NCBI GenBank assembly: GCA_902517365.1
Contig: CABYCA010000005.1
Location: forward strand, 1 to 32,581
DNA from: an uncultured Bacteroidota bacterium
GTDB taxonomy: Bacteria > Bacteroidota > Bacteroidia > Flavobacteriales > Flavobacteriaceae
Direction: 5' to 3'
DNA length: 32,581 nucleotides
The position numbers and the translations under genes were made by a program. This document shows, piece after piece, positions 1 through 8,513 of this stretch. The number at the start of each line of letters is the position of its first letter. Position 1 is the first letter of the stretch. The notes below the pieces were generated by a model. That model worked only from the letters and a program-made list of their open reading frames with translations, was not told where the DNA came from and searched no databases.

Positions 1-1484
1 AAAGACTCAAATGGGAGGCTGAAAATGATTGTAATAAAAAGTTTGAGGAATGGATAATAAAAAATAAACTTTCAACAAGGAAAAAGATACAAAGTATTAA
101 AGATGAAATTTCCAAATATGTTAAGGAGGAGAAAAAATTAGCTTGGGATCATTATCAAAGACCTATTAAAGATTCAAAAACGGATTTAATTCAAACAGTT
201 AACAACCTTGAAAAGTCAATTAGTACTGAAAAAATTAGTGAAATGTTTTCTGATTTAGACGATTCTAATTTTTCTGAATTAATTAAGATATGCAGAAGAC
301 TAATTTATCAATTAGATGCTGACGAATCCAATGACAGAGAAAGTCTAATTAATTGGAAAAATAAATACATGAATATTCTTTCACATAAATATTCTACTAA
401 TTTATATTCTATTAATATTGACTCTATTCTAAGTATTCCAAAAGTCACTCCCTTATATAACGATAAAAATATTTTTGTAGATGGTAGAATAATAATTAGA
501 GATAACTTTGATAAGCTTTTAGAAAAAAATTCAAAAATTTTCATTTTTGGTGAGGATGTTGGTAAAATAGGTGATGTGAACCAGGGTTTGGAAGGTCTTC
601 AAAAAAAACATGGTAAAAATAGAGTTTTTGATACAAGCATAAGAGAATCAACTATTGTAGGTCAAGGAATTGGAATGTCTATGAGAGGCTTAAGACCTAT
701 AGCTGAGATTCAATACTTAGATTATATTCTATATGCACTGCAAATTCTAAGTGATGACCTAGCCACATTGACTTACAGAACTCATGGAGGTCAAAAAGCC
801 CCATTAATTGTTAGAACAAGAGGACACAGACTTGAAGGAATTTGGCATTCAGGATCACCACTTGGCGGAATGATTAGTTTTTTAAGAGGTGTCTTCATTC
901 TTTCTCCTAGGAACATGACTCAAGCTGCTGGTTTTTACAATTCACTCTTAGATCTTGATCAACCGGCTGTTGTAATTGAACCATTAAATGGATACAGGAT
1001 AAAAGAGAAACTACCAATTAATTATGGTGAATTTAAGACACCAATTGGAGAAATTGAAGTTCTAAGTGAAGGTTCAGATATAACTTTAGTATCTTATGGG
1101 TCTACATTAAATATTGTTGTGAATGTTGCTAAAGAAATTGAAAAATATGGAATAAGTTGTGAAGTTATAGATGTCCAAAGCCTACTTCCATTTGATATTA
1201 AAAAGGAAATTTCAAAAAGCATAATAAAGACTAATAGACTTCTTATAATTGATGAAGATATGCCAGGAGGTGGATCCACATATATTCTTCAAGAATTACT
1301 TAAGAATCAAGACATATACAGACATTTGGATAGTGAGCCATCACTTTTAACTGCAAAAAATCACAGACCTCCATATGGATCAGATGGAGACTATATTAGT
1401 AAGCCTTCATTTGAAGATATTTTTGAAAAAATATATGGTATTATGAGGGAGGCAAACCCAGAAAAGTTCAACAAATTAATTTGA
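1..1484 (+). CDS. 2-oxoacid dehydrogenase E1, alpha/beta fusion (3' part)
   Basis: This is the C-terminal part of a thiamine-diphosphate-dependent 2-oxoacid dehydrogenase E1 component, of the single-chain alpha/beta fusion type common in Bacteroidota. The frame is open from base 3, so the gene begins before the window; an internal ATG at 243 is not a true start. The first ~130 residues are a charged, helical stretch that I read as the end of the alpha half and the linker. The beta half follows, with the cofactor-binding GEDVGKIGDVNQ segment and the RVFDTSIREST and GHR.EG segments, and ends in a transketolase C-terminal domain (DVQSLLPFD, DEDMPGGGS). Such enzymes oxidatively decarboxylate branched-chain 2-oxoacids or pyruvate in the cytoplasm with E2 and E3 partners. 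The substrate cannot be fixed from this fragment. It converges on holA with a 9-base overlap of the ends. Confidence 0.9.
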   Translation, partial: RLKWEAENDCNKKFEEWIIKNKLSTRKKIQSIKDEISKYVKEEKKLAWDHYQRPIKDSKTDLIQTVNNLEKSISTEKISEMFSDLDDSNFSELIKICRRLIYQLDADESNDRESLINWKNKYMNILSHKYSTNLYSINIDSILSIPKVTPLYNDKNIFVDGRIIIRDNFDKLLEKNSKIFIFGEDVGKIGDVNQGLEGLQKKHGKNRVFDTSIRESTIVGQGIGMSMRGLRPIAEIQYLDYILYALQILSDDLATLTYRTHGGQKAPLIVRTRGHRLEGIWHSGSPLGGMISFLRGVFILSPRNMTQAAGFYNSLLDLDQPAVVIEPLNGYRIKEKLPINYGEFKTPIGEIEVLSEGSDITLVSYGSTLNIVVNVAKEIEKYGISCEVIDVQSLLPFDIKKEISKSIIKTNRLLIIDEDMPGGGSTYILQELLKNQDIYRHLDSEPSLLTAKNHRPPYGSDGDYISKPSFEDIFEKIYGIMREANPEKFNKLI

Positions 1485-2486
1485 TTTAAATATTTTATAA
1501 ATTAAATCATTAATAATACCCTCTTGATCATTATTATCAAAGTCAATTCCTTTTGACCTTTTATCAGCTTCTAAAAGAAAGTCAAAAATTTTGGATATTC
1601 TTTTCATTGGATAAAATGATGAAGCTTGGTGGTATTCATCTATAAAATAAGGGTTAATTCCTAGGATTTTTGAGGCTTCTCTTTTATTTTCAATTGAATG
1701 ATATATAAATAGCTTATTAAAAAAAGAGTATATAGTAGCAACAAGTAAGGGTAAAGGGTATTTTTTACTGTTTTTATTCATATGAGTAGCAATCTCAATT
1801 GTTTTATTAAGATTGTTTTTTCCAATAACTTTGGTTAGCTCAAAAAAATTATATTCTTTACTAAATCCAATAATACTCTCGACTTCGTTTGGACTTATAG
1901 TTTGACCTTTTTTTGAGTTTAGCTTTAATTTTTCTAACTCATTGTCTATTTGAGATAAATCATTTCCTGTAAAGTCTGAGATAATTTTAATTGAATTTGG
2001 ATGAAGATCTAATGACTTCTGAGCACATTGATTCTCAATCCATGCATATACTTGGTTTTCATAGATTTTTTTTGATTCAAAAACAATTCCATTTTTTTGT
2101 GCAGACTTATAAATTTTTGTTCTCTTATCAATATTACTGCTGAAAGCTAGTACTAAAATTGTCTTAGGATTTATATTATCTAAATATGAAATAATATTTT
2201 TAAAGTCGTTTGATAAATTTTTTGCATCCTTAACTATAAGCAGGTTATAATCACCACTTAAAGGGAATCTTTTAATAAAATCTATAACCTCAGCCTCTTG
2301 ATTTTCATTAGATTTTTTTCCATAAATCTTTTTTAAATCAAAGTCTACGGAGTCTTCATTAATTACATTTGATACAAGGAGTTTGATGATTTGGTCAGAA
2401 AAATAATTCTCATCTCCATGGATTAAGTAGATGGGTAAGAAAGTTCTATCATTTATATCATTAATTAATTTATTATATTCTGACAT
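1476..2486 (-). CDS. holA: DNA polymerase III subunit delta
   Basis: At 336 aa this matches the delta subunit of the clamp loader, which opens the beta clamp (dnaN lies at 25608-26729) and helps place it on primed DNA. The N-terminus (PIYLIHGDENYFSDQ) is the typical start of the family's AAA+-like domain, and the KDAKNLS and ENQCAQKSLDLHP segments and the helical C-terminal collar region also fit. As expected for delta, there is no functional Walker A motif. Its ATG at 2486 is only 9 bases from the GTG start of the divergent HsdR_N-like gene, so its promoter must overlap that gene's coding sequence. The 3' end overlaps the E1 gene by 9 bases. Confidence 0.9.
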   Translation of the reverse strand: MSEYNKLINDINDRTFLPIYLIHGDENYFSDQIIKLLVSNVINEDSVDFDLKKIYGKKSNENQEAEVIDFIKRFPLSGDYNLLIVKDAKNLSNDFKNIISYLDNINPKTILVLAFSSNIDKRTKIYKSAQKNGIVFESKKIYENQVYAWIENQCAQKSLDLHPNSIKIISDFTGNDLSQIDNELEKLKLNSKKGQTISPNEVESIIGFSKEYNFFELTKVIGKNNLNKTIEIATHMNKNSKKYPLPLLVATIYSFFNKLFIYHSIENKREASKILGINPYFIDEYHQASSFYPMKRISKIFDFLLEADKRSKGIDFDNNDQEGIINDLIYKIFKSN

Positions 2487-2495
2487 ATTTATAGT

Positions 2496-2939
2496 GTGAG
2501 AAAGTTAAATCTACCTTTATTTGAGTTTAAAATTAAAAAAGAAAACAAGAATAATATCATTTTTGATGAAATAAGAAAGAAGTGGATTATTTTGACACCT
2601 GAGGAATGGGTAAGGCAAAACATCGTAAAATTTATTTTATCTAAAAACTATCCTAAATCTCTAATTAATTGCGAGAAAGTATTCTATATTAATAAGGTTT
2701 TGAAAAGATATGATATTGTTGTTTATGACTCTTCAGGGGATGTTGATATATTGGTAGAATGCAAGTCTTATGAAATAAAAATAAATCAAGATCATTTTGA
2801 CCAAGTAATGAGGTATAATATAGAACTAAAAAGTAAAAATATTATTGTTACCAATGGAATAAGCCATTTTTATTTTAATTATGATGAGATTGAGAAAACG
2901 TACAAACAAAAAGATGATTTAACTACTTATAATAAATGA
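2496..2939 (+). CDS. Orphan HsdR_N-like (type I restriction R subunit N-terminal domain) protein
   Basis: This 147-aa protein resembles only the N-terminal nuclease domain of type I restriction R subunits. The visible PD-(D/E)xK-type core is an Asp in RYDIVVYD, a VECK segment giving ExK, and a downstream FDQVMRYN carrying the Gln and Arg/Tyr typical of HsdR_N, followed by IIVTNG. There is no helicase domain, and no hsdM or hsdS nearby, so it is not a restriction system. From general knowledge, single-domain proteins of this kind commonly sit beside holA in Flavobacteriia; their function is not established. The start is GTG at 2496, supported by alignment of the N-terminus with the family as I remember it. 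It overlaps the glycosyltransferase by 4 bases (ATGA), implying co-transcription and translational coupling. Confidence 0.8.
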   Translation: MRKLNLPLFEFKIKKENKNNIIFDEIRKKWIILTPEEWVRQNIVKFILSKNYPKSLINCEKVFYINKVLKRYDIVVYDSSGDVDILVECKSYEIKINQDHFDQVMRYNIELKSKNIIVTNGISHFYFNYDEIEKTYKQKDDLTTYNK

Positions 2940-3919
2940 GAATTGCGATAATTGTAATGAACTGGAATGGACTAGATCTTTTAAAAAAGTATCTAAAAAA
3001 AATAATTGATAATTCACCAGATCAAAATGTTTATGTAATAGATAACAATTCTAAAGATGAATCAATTAAATACATAAAAGAGAATCATAATGATGTTAAG
3101 ATAATAAGTCTAAATAAAAATTATGGTTTTGCTGAGGGTTATAATATTGGTATTCAAGAAGTTAAAGAAGATTATATATGTATAATAAATAACGATGTAG
3201 AAGTCACGATAGACTGGCTTAATCCAATTAAAGAAAGGCTAAAGAATTATCCTAATTCAATAATTCAGCCAAAAATTCTTGATAGAAATAATACAAACTA
3301 CTTTGAATATGCTGGAGCAGCTGGAGGGTTTATTGACAAATATGGATATCCTTATTGTAGAGGTAGAATTTTTGACACTATTGAAGAAGATAATAATCAA
3401 TATCTGGATAATGAGATATTTTGGTCTTCAGGAGCTTGTATGTTTGTATCAAAAAAAACTTTTATTGAGTTAGGGGGGTTTGACAAAACCTTTTTTGCTC
3501 ATATGGAAGAAATTGATTTTTGTTGGAGAGCTTTTAACCATGGTTATAGAGTACATTTTATTTCCTCCTCTAAGGTTTATCATGAGGGAGCAGCAACAAT
3601 TAAAGTAAATTCAAAAAAAACGTATCTAAACTACAGGAATTCACTGTTCATGCTTACCAAGAATTTACCATTAAAAGGTCTTGTAAGTACATTAATTACA
3701 AGGTTAATAATGGATATTATCTCTTCATTTAGATTCCTTGTTCGTGGAGAAATCTCTAATTTCCTCTCAGTTTATAGGGCTCATTTAGACTACTTTATTA
3801 AAGTCAAAAAACTTTTAAGGGATAGAAATAATAACATTAATATGCCTAATTATTTCAAAATCAATAGCATAGTTCATAAATATTTTATCCTTGGCAAGAA
3901 AAAATTCTTTCATTTGTAG
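2936..3919 (+). CDS. GT2-family glycosyltransferase
   Basis: This 327-aa protein has a GT-A fold of family 2, similar to rhamnosyltransferase-type enzymes. The N-terminal nucleotide-sugar domain starts with VMNWNGLDLLKKYL, followed by VIDNNSKD and the metal-binding DxD-like motif in CIINNDVEV. The acceptor-side motif is GGFDKTFFAHMEEIDFCWRA, where the ED pair probably supplies the base. The C-terminal ~80 residues are basic and partly hydrophobic and could lie against the membrane. It probably adds a sugar to a lipid-linked or surface glycan; donor and acceptor cannot be told from the sequence. The ATG at 2936 overlaps the stop of the upstream nuclease-like gene, so the two are translated from one message. 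Confidence 0.85.
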   Translation: MRIAIIVMNWNGLDLLKKYLKKIIDNSPDQNVYVIDNNSKDESIKYIKENHNDVKIISLNKNYGFAEGYNIGIQEVKEDYICIINNDVEVTIDWLNPIKERLKNYPNSIIQPKILDRNNTNYFEYAGAAGGFIDKYGYPYCRGRIFDTIEEDNNQYLDNEIFWSSGACMFVSKKTFIELGGFDKTFFAHMEEIDFCWRAFNHGYRVHFISSSKVYHEGAATIKVNSKKTYLNYRNSLFMLTKNLPLKGLVSTLITRLIMDIISSFRFLVRGEISNFLSVYRAHLDYFIKVKKLLRDRNNNINMPNYFKINSIVHKYFILGKKKFFHL

Positions 3920-3943
3920 TGCAATATTTTAGTTTAAAAATAT

Positions 3944-3951
3944 TAAGTTTG
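3944..3951 (+). promoter_or_regulatory. Bacteroidota-type -7 box upstream of the OmpA lipoprotein gene
   Basis: TAAGTTTG matches the TAnnTTTG -7 element of the Bacteroidota primary sigma factor. It lies 33 bases before the ATG at 3984, leaving a short leader. No clear TTG -33 element is seen at the usual spacing, so the call rests on the -7 match and on its position in one of the few real intergenic gaps. Confidence 0.45.
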
Positions 3952-3983
3952 TAGCTGACTAATTAATAACCAATATTTTTGAC

Positions 3984-4907
3984 ATGAAAAAGAATATAAT
4001 AATCGTAGGAGTTGTAGGTTTACTTTTATCTTCTTGTGTTTCTCAAAAGAAATACTCTGATTTAGAAAGTCTTCAACAAAATACAAAGGAACTATTAGAT
4101 AGTGCAACTGCTAAACTTGGGGCTACAGAGACTCAATTATCTGCTACTTCTGAGAGATTAGCTGCATTATCTGAACAAAATAAATTTTTAAGAGCTAACA
4201 ATCAAGATTTAATTGACAACATTGGAAATTTAACAACTCTAACTCAAAAAGGAGCTGAAAATCTTGAGAGATCTCTTGAAAGTATAAAAGAAAAAGACCT
4301 TATCATAACTAGAATGCAAGATGCTGTTACAAAAAGAGATTCAGTTACTTTAGCACTAGTTCAGAGCTTTAAGAGCTCATTAGGGACTCTTAGTGACGAT
4401 GATATTGAGATAAATGTAGAAAAAGGTGTTGTTTATGTATCTATATCTGACAAATTACTATTTAACAGTGGAAGTTTTACGGTAACAACAAGAGCAAGAG
4501 GTGTCTTAGAAAAGATTGCTAAAGTAATAAGTGATAAGCCAGATCTTGAGTTTATGGTTGAGGGTCATACTGACAATCTTCCAATAGATCAGGAAAAAGC
4601 TGCAGAGACTATACCTGGAGTTATTGACAACTGGGACTTATCTGTTAAGAGAGCGACGTCTGTTGTAAGAATTCTTCAAAATAGTTACGGAGTAGATCCT
4701 GCTAAGTTAGTTGCTGCTGGAAGAAGCTTTTATATGCCTATTGCTGATAATGATTCCTCAGTTACAAGAGCGGTTAATAGAAGAACTAGAATAGTTGTTC
4801 TTCCTAAGCTTGATCAATTTACTAAACTCATTGAAGAAGGAATGAGTATGAATGTTCCTGCTTCAGGGCCAAGCGATACTATTAGCTCAGATAACAAGCC
4901 TGACTAA
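3984..4907 (+). CDS. OmpA-family outer-membrane lipoprotein
   Basis: This 307-aa protein has a lipoprotein signal peptide ending in LLSSC (Cys18). A coiled-coil, Ser/Thr/Glu-rich stretch runs from about residue 25 to 120, and a C-terminal OmpA domain follows from about 145 to 285. The OmpA domain shows LLFNSGSFTVTTRA, EFMVEGHTDNLPI and the peptidoglycan-binding Asp and Arg in NWDLSVKRATSVVRIL. It should sit in the outer membrane by its lipid and hold peptidoglycan non-covalently, as Pal-like proteins do. It has its own -7 box upstream and a strong terminator directly downstream, so it is probably a single-gene unit and may be well expressed. There is no beta-barrel domain, which separates it from classical OmpA porins. 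Confidence 0.9.
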   Translation: MKKNIIIVGVVGLLLSSCVSQKKYSDLESLQQNTKELLDSATAKLGATETQLSATSERLAALSEQNKFLRANNQDLIDNIGNLTTLTQKGAENLERSLESIKEKDLIITRMQDAVTKRDSVTLALVQSFKSSLGTLSDDDIEINVEKGVVYVSISDKLLFNSGSFTVTTRARGVLEKIAKVISDKPDLEFMVEGHTDNLPIDQEKAAETIPGVIDNWDLSVKRATSVVRILQNSYGVDPAKLVAAGRSFYMPIADNDSSVTRAVNRRTRIVVLPKLDQFTKLIEEGMSMNVPASGPSDTISSDNKPD

Positions 4908-4926
4908 ATAAAAATATTAATTAGTT

Positions 4927-4962
4927 AAAAAAAAAGCATGACTGTAGTTATGCTTTTTTTTT
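4927..4962. terminator. Bidirectional rho-independent terminator
   Basis: A run of nine A's, the stem GCATGAC / GTTATGC (one G-T wobble) around a TGTA loop, then a run of nine or more T's. The flanking A and T runs pair to extend the stem and give a U-tract on both strands. It lies between the OmpA gene and the convergent uvrD gene, and its last bases reach the uvrD stop codon. Confidence 0.85.
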
Positions 4963-7201
4963 ACACCTTATTTAACTTGGCAAATCTAAGTAGTAAGTTT
5001 TTTAATCCAAATTTTTTAAAATTAACTGTAGCCTTGGAGTCATTTCCGCTCCCTTCAATTTTAATTATCTCACCTATACCAAACTTATCATGAGAAACAT
5101 TATCTCCTTGAGATACATTTATCTTAATTGCAGGGATTGAAGTGGATGTCTTTGGTAATTTTTTTAAATTAAATTTTGACTTATAAATTATATTTTTTTT
5201 TGGAGAAAAAGACACACTTGATATAATAGGATTAGACTTTATAATCTTCACATAATTCTTATCAATTTCATTTAGAAACCTACTTTCTTCGCAGTAGATT
5301 AATTTACCCCATCGATATCTTGAATTAGCATAAGATAAATATAGATTTTCCTTTGCTCTCGTAATTCCAACATAGAATAATCTCCTTTCCTCTTCTAATT
5401 CTGATCTAGTATTATAGCTTAAAGCAGAAGGAAATAGATCTTCTTCAAGACCTACAATAAATACATGTTTAAATTCAAGACCTTTAGATAAGTGAAGTGT
5501 CATTAATGAAACTTTATCTTGATCTTCACTCTCTATGTCAAAGTCCGTTGAAAGTGATACTGTAGATAAGAACTCCGATAGTTTATCATTTGAGTCAACA
5601 AGCTCTTTTTGATCCTCGATAAAATCTCTTATTCCATTTAATAATTCCTGAACATTTTCTACTCTTGATATTCCTTCAGGAGAATCATCCTTTTTCAAAT
5701 CATCTATTATCCTGACTTTCTCAATTACCTCTTTTGTTAGATCAAAAGCATTTAACTTTTTGTTCTCAATCTTAAATACATCTATTAGATCAATAAAATT
5801 CTGAAGTTTTGTTAGAACAGAACCTGAAAGACCTATTGATAGTTCGTTATTTCTTTTAATAGTTTCATATAATGTCAAGTTATGTTTTTGTGCAGCTATT
5901 ATAATTTTATTTATTGTTACTTGACCAATTCCCCTAACAGGATAGTTAATTACTCTTTTTAAACTTTCTTCATCACTACTATTAACTATGAGTCTTAGAT
6001 ATGCTAAAACATCTTTTATCTCTTTTCTATTATAGAATGATACTCCACCAAAAATTTGATAAGGGATCTTATTAAGTCTTAGGGAGTCCTCAATTGGTCT
6101 GGACTGAGCATTGGTCCTATAAAGAATAGCAATATTTGAAAAGCTTGTATTATTAAGAGATATAATCTTTTGACATAAACCTCTGGCTTCAGCAGTATCA
6201 GAGTCACTTGCAATTATTTCAACTTTATCACCAAATTCATTATCAGTCCATACTTCTTTATCAATTTTATTCTTATTATGATCAATTACAGAGTTTGCCG
6301 CATTAACAATATTTTTTGTAGATCTATAATTTTGTTCAAGTCTAAAAACCTCTACATCATCATAATCATTTTTAAAATTTATAATATTATTAATATTTGC
6401 TCCTCTAAATGAGTAAATACTCTGAGCATCATCCCCAACTACACATATATTCTGATACTTATCTGAAAGTGATTTAACTATTAAATATTGTGAATTATTA
6501 GTATCCTGATATTCATCTACCAAAATATATTTGAATTTCTCTTGATATTTAGCTAAGACTTCAGGATAATTATTGAGTAACTCATTGGTTTTCATTAATA
6601 AATCATCAAAATCCATAGAGTTTGACTTTATCATTCTCTCATTATATTCTTTATATATGTTTCCAGTTTCAGGTTTTCTAGATAGATTATCGGATTCAAC
6701 AAGCTCATTATTTGAAAAGTACCCATTTACTGTGATAAAATTGTTTTTTAGTGAAGAGATTCTATTCCTAATTGACTTTGGTCTATATACGTCCTTATCA
6801 AGACTTTTTTCCTTAATTATTGATGAAACAAGTCTCTCAGAGTCTTGAGTATCATAAATTGTAAAATCAGATGTAAATCCTATCCTATGAGCTTCAAATC
6901 TTAAAATTTTTGCAAAAACTGAATGGAAAGTACCCATCCAAATATTTTTTGATTCACTCTCCCCTATCATTGTAGATATCCTCAATTTCATTTCTCTTGC
7001 AGCTTTATTTGTAAATGTCAGAGCCAATATCTCAAATGGATCAACTCCGTTTTCCACAAGGTGAACAATCTTATATGTTAAAACTCTAGTTTTTCCAGAA
7101 CCAGCACCTGCAATAACCATTGATGGCCCATCAGTTTTTAAAACTGCATTTAATTGGGCTTCATTAAGATCTTTTAGGTAAGATTTGTTATCTTCTAACA
7201 T
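4961..7201 (-). CDS. uvrD: UvrD/PcrA-type superfamily 1 DNA helicase
   Basis: This 746-aa ATP-dependent 3'-5' helicase acts in excision repair, mismatch repair and clearing of replication-transcription conflicts. Motifs in order: the Q-motif region LNEAQLNAV, Walker A GAGSGKTRV (near residue 35), the Walker B segment ILVDEYQDTN, VGDDAQSIYSFRGA (motif III), LEQNYRST (motif IV), LMTLHLSKGLEF (motif V) and VGITRAKENLYLS (motif VI). The last ~50 residues (GDNVSHDKFGIGEI onward) form the Tudor-like tail of PcrA/UvrD that contacts RNA polymerase in other bacteria. PcrA and UvrD names are interchangeable here. It diverges from the M20D gene across 64 bases with no clear promoter box. Confidence 0.93.
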   Translation of the reverse strand: MLEDNKSYLKDLNEAQLNAVLKTDGPSMVIAGAGSGKTRVLTYKIVHLVENGVDPFEILALTFTNKAAREMKLRISTMIGESESKNIWMGTFHSVFAKILRFEAHRIGFTSDFTIYDTQDSERLVSSIIKEKSLDKDVYRPKSIRNRISSLKNNFITVNGYFSNNELVESDNLSRKPETGNIYKEYNERMIKSNSMDFDDLLMKTNELLNNYPEVLAKYQEKFKYILVDEYQDTNNSQYLIVKSLSDKYQNICVVGDDAQSIYSFRGANINNIINFKNDYDDVEVFRLEQNYRSTKNIVNAANSVIDHNKNKIDKEVWTDNEFGDKVEIIASDSDTAEARGLCQKIISLNNTSFSNIAILYRTNAQSRPIEDSLRLNKIPYQIFGGVSFYNRKEIKDVLAYLRLIVNSSDEESLKRVINYPVRGIGQVTINKIIIAAQKHNLTLYETIKRNNELSIGLSGSVLTKLQNFIDLIDVFKIENKKLNAFDLTKEVIEKVRIIDDLKKDDSPEGISRVENVQELLNGIRDFIEDQKELVDSNDKLSEFLSTVSLSTDFDIESEDQDKVSLMTLHLSKGLEFKHVFIVGLEEDLFPSALSYNTRSELEEERRLFYVGITRAKENLYLSYANSRYRWGKLIYCEESRFLNEIDKNYVKIIKSNPIISSVSFSPKKNIIYKSKFNLKKLPKTSTSIPAIKINVSQGDNVSHDKFGIGEIIKIEGSGNDSKATVNFKKFGLKNLLLRFAKLNKV

Positions 7202-7265
7202 TATTATAAATTTAAGTAATTAATGAATTTTAATTAACTATAAGTCATATATTAAATTAATACTT

Positions 7266-8513
7266 ATGAAGAATTTATTATTAGTCTTTTTCTTAATCAT
7301 TACCCAAGCATTCTATTCCCAGTCATTAAATGAACAAATTAACAATATTGAAGATAAGTTAATTTCCTGGAGACATGATTTTCATAAATTTCCTGAAGTT
7401 TCAAATAGAGAAGTTAAAACCTCTGAAAAAATTGCAAAGCACCTAGAATCAATTGGAATAAAGGTGCAAAGAAATGTAGGAGTTCATGGGGTAGTCGGAA
7501 TATTAGAGGGAAAGTCAAAAGGAAAGGTTGTTGCTCTTAGAGCAGACATGGATGCCTTACCAATTACTGAGAATAATAATTTAGCATTTCAGTCAGTTAA
7601 TGACGGTGTGATGCATGCATGTGGACATGATGGTCATATTTCAATTCTTATGGCTACAGCTGAAATTCTATCAAAGAACAATAATTTTGATGGGACAGTT
7701 AAATTTATTTTTCAAGGTGCTGAGGAAGGCCCTCCTCCAGGAGAGGAAGGTGGAGCAAGGATGATGATAGAAGAGGGTGTGTTAAAAAATCCTGATGTAG
7801 ATGCAATTTTTGGACTTCATATTGCGGCACAACTACCAATGAATAAAATATATTACAAACCAAAAGGTTTTTATGCTTCATCATCAAGATTTACAATAAA
7901 AGTTATGGGAACTCAAGCCCATGGAGGTACTCCTTGGCTATCTGTTGATCCTATTGTTATTTCCGCTCAAATAATAAATTCAATTCAAACTATTATTTCA
8001 AGAGAGTCTGAGCTGACAAAAGAACCTGCAGTTATATCATTTGGAAAAATTGAAGGAGGGAATAGATTTAATATTATTCCTAGTGAAATAAATCTAGTTG
8101 GAACAATTCGATCTCTTGATTATGGCATGAGAGATTTTATAAAGAAAAGGATCGTAGAACTATCAAAAGGAATTGCAGAGTCATATGGTGGAGATGCAAT
8201 TGTGAAAATTGATGATGGTGCAGACATAACATATAATGATCCAGCTATGATGGAAAAAATGTTACCATCTCTAAAAAAATCAGCTGGGAAAGAGAATGTA
8301 ATATTAAGTAACGCAAAAACATTAGCAGAAGATTTTGCTTATTATTTAAATGAAATTCCTGGATTTTTATTTGAACTTGGGGCATATAATACAAATGAAA
8401 CTAGAAAAGCTCCAGCTCATCACACTCCTGATTTTTTTATTGATGATAAGTCTATGTTGCTAGGAGTTAAAGCAATGACAAATTTAGCATTAGATTTCTT
8501 AGATAGTGAATAG
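7266..8513 (+). CDS. Exported M20D-family amidohydrolase/peptidase
   Basis: This 415-aa metallohydrolase of the M20D type (N-acyl-amino-acid or indoleacetyl-amino-acid amidohydrolase-like) has a signal peptide ending near AFYSQS, so it should act in the periplasm. Metal ligands are visible: HACGHDGH (about residue 117), the AEEGPPPGEEGG acid cluster, GLHIAAQLP, and the C-terminal AHHTPDF. The lid domain carries GTQAHGGTPW. The family cleaves an acyl or aminoacyl amide bond; the natural substrate is unknown. The recG start codon lies inside the last codons of this gene, so the two are probably co-transcribed. Confidence 0.88.
   Translation: MKNLLLVFFLIITQAFYSQSLNEQINNIEDKLISWRHDFHKFPEVSNREVKTSEKIAKHLESIGIKVQRNVGVHGVVGILEGKSKGKVVALRADMDALPITENNNLAFQSVNDGVMHACGHDGHISILMATAEILSKNNNFDGTVKFIFQGAEEGPPPGEEGGARMMIEEGVLKNPDVDAIFGLHIAAQLPMNKIYYKPKGFYASSSRFTIKVMGTQAHGGTPWLSVDPIVISAQIINSIQTIISRESELTKEPAVISFGKIEGGNRFNIIPSEINLVGTIRSLDYGMRDFIKKRIVELSKGIAESYGGDAIVKIDDGADITYNDPAMMEKMLPSLKKSAGKENVILSNAKTLAEDFAYYLNEIPGFLFELGAYNTNETRKAPAHHTPDFFIDDKSMLLGVKAMTNLALDFLDSE

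Noticed and set aside
2496..2939. Part of a restriction-modification or defence island
   Set aside because: Only an R-subunit N-terminal domain is present; neighbours are holA, a glycosyltransferase and an OmpA lipoprotein, with no methylase, specificity subunit or helicase.
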